Below, in pieces: positions 60,488 through 64,000 of a stretch of DNA of 64,000 bases. This DNA comes from Methylocella silvestris (GTDB lineage: Bacteria > Pseudomonadota > Alphaproteobacteria > Rhizobiales > Beijerinckiaceae). How positions within the stretch are numbered: the first letter of the stretch is position 1; every line of letters starts with the position of its first letter. The translations under genes were made by a program, and so were the position numbers. Where the stretch lies: positions 1-64,000 of the forward strand of contig NZ_PDZR01000021.1 of NCBI RefSeq assembly GCF_002891535.1, read 5' to 3'. The notes under the pieces are model-generated. The model was not told the DNA's origin, made no database searches, and was given only the letters and a program-made list of their open reading frames with translations.

Positions 60488-60781
60488 ATGCATATGTCGA
60501 CTGAAAGTCTCCTGGTTATATTGGTGGTTGGCGTCGTCGCTGGCTGGCTGGCGGGTCAAATCGCCCGCGGCGCTGGATTCGGGGTCATCGGCGATCTCAT
60601 CATAGGCATCGTCGGCGCCTTCATCGGCAGCTGGCTGCTGCCTCAGCTCAAGATCCATCTTGGCGCTGGCATTGTCGCCGCAATTGTTAACGCCACGATT
60701 GGCGCGTTGATATTGTTGCTCATTATCAGCCTCCTGCGCGGCGGAGGCGGCTGGCGGGGGCGGTGGGGCCGACGCTGGTAG
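60488..60781 (+). CDS. GlsB/YeaQ family membrane protein (second copy)
   Basis: 97 aa with GGAG nine bases before the ATG. Three hydrophobic glycine-rich segments are present: LLVILVVGVVAGWLAGQIA, DLIIGIVGAFIGSWLLP and GIVAAIVNATIGALILLLIISLL, then a Gly/Arg/Trp tail. It lies 29 bp after apbC, so it may share its transcript. It resembles the copy at 56815 in family but is only moderately similar in sequence. Confidence 0.9.
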   Translation: MHMSTESLLVILVVGVVAGWLAGQIARGAGFGVIGDLIIGIVGAFIGSWLLPQLKIHLGAGIVAAIVNATIGALILLLIISLLRGGGGWRGRWGRRW

Positions 60782-60957
60782 CAAAAGGCGACGGGTTGAA
60801 GAGCCGGGCCGTGACGTTCTCGACGGCGGTCGATCTCATTTCGGGCGTCCTCGGGATCACAGGATCGGCAATGATCTTGAAAGGTCCCTTGCGCCTGGGG
60901 CTTGGCCTTGTCGCGCTCAGTCTCTTTTTGCAGGTCATGGCGCGCTCTTTTGATTGA
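60763..60957 (+). CDS. Possible small membrane protein
   Basis: 64 aa reading from a GTG at 60763 that overlaps the GlsB-like stop by 19 bp. It has two hydrophobic segments (VDLISGVLGITGSAMIL and LGLGLVALSLFLQVMA) and a short basic start. No recognised family and no clear ribosome site, so this is a low-confidence call. Position after the GlsB gene is suggestive only. Confidence 0.35.
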   Translation: MGPTLVAKGDGLKSRAVTFSTAVDLISGVLGITGSAMILKGPLRLGLGLVALSLFLQVMARSFD

Positions 60958-61120
60958 AACAATTGCCCCGGGTTGCGATCGCCAGAAGAATGGGGCGGCG
61001 AAGGATGCGCGAGTATGGTAAAATCTCACGTGTCATCTAGTCGAAGGCTTGTTATGCGGCGTACGCACGCCCTCGCAAACCGTCCGCGGAAGGCCAAATA
61101 GGACGAGTGTTGCTCATACC

Positions 61121-62197
61121 ATGGCCGACTCAATTCAAAATTCGGCAGGCGCGCCGACGCTTGCGCAAGCGATTATCGATACAATCCCCGAGCCGTTCGT
61201 CGTGCTCGACGATCACTTGTGCGTGGTGGGAGCGACCCGCGCTTTTTACCAGACTTTTCAAGTTGATCCCGAGGGGACCCTGGGCCGCCCGCTTTACGGG
61301 TTAGGCGAAGGCGAGTGGGGCTTTCCCGAGCTTCGGCTGCTTTTGGAAACAATTCTTCCCGAACGCGCCACAATGAACGACTTCGAGATCACGCACGACT
61401 TTGCCAACCTCGGCCGTAAAACCCTGGTGCTGAGCGCGCGAAGGGTGCTTTCCAGCGACAGCGCCAACGCGACGATCCTGCTGTCCTTCACAGATATAAC
61501 GACCCGGCGCGCGCACGAACGCGAGAAGGAGGAGCTTCTCGAGCAGACCCAGGAGCTGTTGCAGCAGAAACAGGTTCTTCTCGAGGAAATGGAGCATCGC
61601 GTCGCCAACAGCCTGCAGATGATCGCGAGCATACTTCTTCTGAAGGCGCGCGCCGTGACGTCCGAGGAAACGCGGGTGCATCTTCAGGACGCGCATCAAC
61701 GCGTCATGTCGATCGCGGCGGTGCAAAAACACCTCCATGCGTCGAGTGGCGTGCGCGAGATCGAGGTGAGTTCCTATCTGTCGACGCTGTGCGGCAGTCT
61801 GGCGGCTTCCATGGTCGGCGACGATCAGCCCATCGAGGTTAAGGTGGAGGCGGATGAGGGCACCATTGATTCGGCCAATGCGGTCAGTATCGGCCTGATC
61901 GTGACTGAACTTTTAATCAACGCGATTAAATACGCCTTCCCCGTTGATAAAGTCGATGCGCGGGTCCTTGTGACGTATGAAATCAAAGGCTCGGACTGGA
62001 AACTGACCGTCGCAGACAATGGGGTTGGCAAAGGCCTGAGCACGGCGCGCGGCGCCGATAGCGGGCTTGGAACCGCCATCGTCAGCGCTCTTACTCACCA
62101 ACTCGACGCTAAATTTGCAGTGGTCAGTGACGCAACCGGCACGAGCGCATCAATCACGCGCGCAACTTTCACGTCGCGTCCGGCGCCGGCGCCGTGA
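61121..62197 (+). CDS. PAS-domain sensor histidine kinase, HWE/HisKA_2 type
   Basis: 358 aa from the ATG at 61121; the ORF stays open to 61049. A PAS domain (about residues 20-125, starting IIDTIPEPFVVLDDHLCVVGATRAF) is followed by a coiled-coil (ERE KEELLEQTQELLQQKQ region) and the HisKA_2 dimerisation motif LEEMEHRVANSLQMIASIL with the likely phospho-His. A HATPase_c domain with LIVTELLINAIKYAF and VADNGVGKGL ends the protein. No transmembrane segment is seen, so it is a soluble sensor. No response regulator is adjacent. It may belong to the general stress response common in this class. Confidence 0.9.
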   Translation: MADSIQNSAGAPTLAQAIIDTIPEPFVVLDDHLCVVGATRAFYQTFQVDPEGTLGRPLYGLGEGEWGFPELRLLLETILPERATMNDFEITHDFANLGRKTLVLSARRVLSSDSANATILLSFTDITTRRAHEREKEELLEQTQELLQQKQVLLEEMEHRVANSLQMIASILLLKARAVTSEETRVHLQDAHQRVMSIAAVQKHLHASSGVREIEVSSYLSTLCGSLAASMVGDDQPIEVKVEADEGTIDSANAVSIGLIVTELLINAIKYAFPVDKVDARVLVTYEIKGSDWKLTVADNGVGKGLSTARGADSGLGTAIVSALTHQLDAKFAVVSDATGTSASITRATFTSRPAPAP

Positions 62198-62311
62198 AGG
62201 TAGGCGACTTTGCTAGGCCCTCCGCACGCCAATGTCCTGCCGGCGCTGCCGCGCCGGAGGAATGGCGTCTGGCCTAAACGGCGGAGGCGAAGCCACGCGG
62301 GCGGAGCGGGC

Positions 62312-62476
62312 TTAAAGCCGCCCCGTGAGAAGCAAAACGACGACGATAATCAGTATGATACCGATGACGCCAACGCCGCCGTTGCCGAAGCCGTATCCGT
62401 AGCCGCCGAAGCGGCCGCTGAACCCGCCGAGCAAAAAGATAATGAGAATGATAACGAGGATGAGTCCGAGCGACAT
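62312..62476 (-). CDS. DUF3309-type small membrane protein
   Basis: 54-aa protein with AAAGG before the ATG at 62474-62476. It has two hydrophobic ends (GLILVIILIIFLLGG and VIGIILIIVVVLLLTGRL) joined by a Gly/Tyr/Phe-rich loop, which is the DUF3309 pattern. It is probably a stress-related inner-membrane hairpin of unknown function. It is convergent with the sensor kinase. Confidence 0.85.
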   Translation of the reverse strand: MSLGLILVIILIIFLLGGFSGRFGGYGYGFGNGGVGVIGIILIIVVVLLLTGRL

Positions 62477-62718
62477 GATGCTAGCCTTTCAAGCAAGGGC
62501 GTCGGTGCGCCCTACATTAGCATCTATCTCCTCGCTGACGCCATCTCCGATCCATCTTCAGCAGCGGTTTTTGCCTACAGGCCTCACGCCACTATCCGGA
62601 TTTCCCGACACGACGGCGCCCTGGCCAGACTCGCCTGGACGCCGGCCGCGAGTTGATCCCACGCGCTGGGGCTCCGCGCCCCTCAGAATCTGCGAACGAA
62701 CCGACAGCCGGCCGAAGA

Positions 62719-64000
62719 TCACGATCCGTCCAGGGTCTTCAGCAAGGCGGCAATCTTGATCGTTGCGAAATTGGAGAACGTGTCGGAGATCGCGTAGGGC
62801 AGGATGATCTGATCGTGGTGACGTATTGCGCCGCATGTATAGACAACGTTGGGGACGTAGCCTTCACGCTCGGAGGGATCGGGCCTGACCAGCGGCTCGC
62901 GCGAACGCGCCAACACCTTGGAGGGATCGTTTCGATCAAGAAGGACTGCGCCGATCGAATATTTTCGGACCGGGCCAACGCCGTGGGTCAACAGCAGCCA
63001 GCCCTCGTCAAGCTCGATCGGAGATCCGCAATTGCCGATCTGCACAAATTCCCAGGGGAACCGGGGCTTCAGAAAGGGCTGGCCGCCGTCCCATGCGTAT
63101 AGATCGTCCGAATAGATGAGGTAGAGATTCTCATTATCCTGCCGCCCGATCATGGCGTATTTGCCGTTGATCTTCCTCGGGAACAGGGCCATGCCCTTGT
63201 TGCGCGCGGCGGAGCCCTTAAGAGGTGACAGCCGGAACGATACGAAGTCCGAGGTCTCCAGTAATTCGGATCTTATCGCCGCGCCGCTATAGGCCGTATA
63301 GGTCGCGTAAAATGTCTTCTTTCCGTCATCGAAGAACTCAACGAAGCGCGCGTCTTCGATGCCGTTCGTCTGCGTTTCGGTAATCGGAAAGATAACCCGT
63401 TCGCTGATGTCTTCGTTCGGCTTGAAAATCACGTCAACGCGATCGCCATAGGGTCCCGGGATCCGCTTCGTCACTTTTGGAATTGATGCGAGCCGCGCTG
63501 GCGGATCGACGCTCACGGCGCCATCGGCCGCAATGGTTCCCGATCGAAACGTCAGCGACGAAATATGCCCTTCTCCTACCCCGCGGAGGCTGAGGATAAA
63601 GCGGCTGCCGCCCTCCGGCGCCCCGGACTGATCTGGATGCAACACGATGCTGGGGTTGAATAAGGCGGCCGCCTCGAAGGAATATTCGTGCAGAAAATAG
63701 GCTCCAACCAGTTGGCGCTGTATCTTGCTGAAAGTGGAATGCGCGCTGAATGCGTCTTCCATTTCGTCCGCTCGCGCTTCAAAAGTTTCCAATAGGTTGC
63801 GATGGCGGCCGTTGAAATTCTCGAGGACATCGTCGAGCTGGTGAGCGGCCGTGTCGAGATCGAGGGCCAGCACGCGTTCGACGATATGGTTGGCGCGCGT
63901 CTTGTCGGTGGGATTGAGATCGCGCGGCTCGGTCGCCGGCTTGAACGGCCGCACGACCACCCGCGCGGGGTCAGGGCGTAGATACAGCGCCTGCCGATTG
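62719..64000 (-). CDS. Glycoside hydrolase family 130-type enzyme, 5' end beyond window
   Basis: At least 413 aa are visible from a GTG at 63960, but the frame stays open to base 64000 with NRQALYLRPDPARVVVRPF, which looks like the true N-terminal region, so the start lies outside the window. Conserved GH130-type segments are FNPSIVLHPDQ, GIEDARFVEFFDDGKKTFYATYTAYSG, KGMALFPRKINGKYAMIGRQDNENLYLI and LDEGWLLLTHGVGPVRKYSIGAVLLD. Members are beta-mannoside phosphorylases or hydrolases. The substrate here is not certain. It ends 242 bp from the DUF3309 gene. Confidence 0.82.
   Translation of the reverse strand, partial: NRQALYLRPDPARVVVRPFKPATEPRDLNPTDKTRANHIVERVLALDLDTAAHQLDDVLENFNGRHRNLLETFEARADEMEDAFSAHSTFSKIQRQLVGAYFLHEYSFEAAALFNPSIVLHPDQSGAPEGGSRFILSLRGVGEGHISSLTFRSGTIAADGAVSVDPPARLASIPKVTKRIPGPYGDRVDVIFKPNEDISERVIFPITETQTNGIEDARFVEFFDDGKKTFYATYTAYSGAAIRSELLETSDFVSFRLSPLKGSAARNKGMALFPRKINGKYAMIGRQDNENLYLIYSDDLYAWDGGQPFLKPRFPWEFVQIGNCGSPIELDEGWLLLTHGVGPVRKYSIGAVLLDRNDPSKVLARSREPLVRPDPSEREGYVPNVVYTCGAIRHHDQIILPYAISDTFSNFATIKIAALLKTLDGS

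Overview
The window is high-GC chromosomal DNA of an alphaproteobacterium, most likely Hyphomicrobiales (Rhizobiales) and plausibly close to Beijerinckiaceae/Methylocystaceae. This is inferred from gene content: an Entner-Doudoroff block, a TIGR02301-type protein, an RT0821/Lpp0805-type lipoprotein, a DUF2007/methyltransferase pair, and a GAAC-N7-GAAC LexA box upstream of imuA-imuB-dnaE2. No rRNA or phylogenetic marker allows a firmer placement. No phage, insertion sequence, integrase or CRISPR array is visible. The first 36 bases are a sequencing-library (Nextera-type) adapter remnant, so base 1 is an assembly end, not biology. The right end cuts a GH130-type gene.

Layout. 1-7.1 kb: an M17 aminopeptidase, then zwf-edd-eda and a class II (FucA-like) aldolase, which together form the Entner-Doudoroff route from glucose-6-phosphate to pyruvate and glyceraldehyde-3-phosphate. 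7.2-13 kb: tRNA-Gly(UCC), ispE, a large secreted TPR protein, a SleB-type wall hydrolase and a long-chain polyprenyl diphosphate synthase, all on the minus strand. 13-19 kb: a DUF2007/methyltransferase pair and glyQ/glyS, with two low-complexity exported Tyr/His/Gly-rich proteins near glyQ. 19-26 kb: a secreted metzincin with Ca2+-loop-like segments and an Fn3-like partner, an FAH-family enzyme, a Cys-rich exported protein, xseB, a tyrosine phosphatase-like gene and an overlapping ygfZ-tag-HD operon.

26-31 kb: a dihydroorotase-like gene, a Cys/His (NlpC/CHAP-like) protein and purB with a ferritin-like gene and an RBBP9-type hydrolase. 31-37 kb: a bacterial neprosin-like glutamic peptidase, then a minus-strand run pdxH, Nudix, TIGR02301, P1 peptidase and a TsdA-like diheme cytochrome c. 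37-42.5 kb: a lipoprotein, a CbpA-type DnaJ, a DUF1499 protein, an MBL hydrolase and two tandem DedA proteins. 42.5-47.2 kb: sulfate assimilation (cysT-cysW-cysA divergent from an APS-type cysH) followed by three near-identical hairpins. 47.6-56.2 kb: a lipoprotein alpha/beta hydrolase behind an 18-bp palindrome, an unusually long pyroglutamyl peptidase, and the SOS mutagenesis cassette imuA-imuB-dnaE2.

56.3-64 kb: small stress-type membrane proteins (two GlsB/YeaQ, one DUF3309), a GarR-type dehydrogenase, an amino-acid-type periplasmic binding protein whose only good start is CTG, an Mrp/ApbC Fe-S carrier, a PAS/HWE-type sensor kinase and the partial GH130 gene. Most of the window is housekeeping. 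The points most worth a second look are the two unusual secreted proteases, the TsdA-like cytochrome, the hairpin array after cysH, the dispersed palindromic repeat, the CTG start and the SOS cassette.
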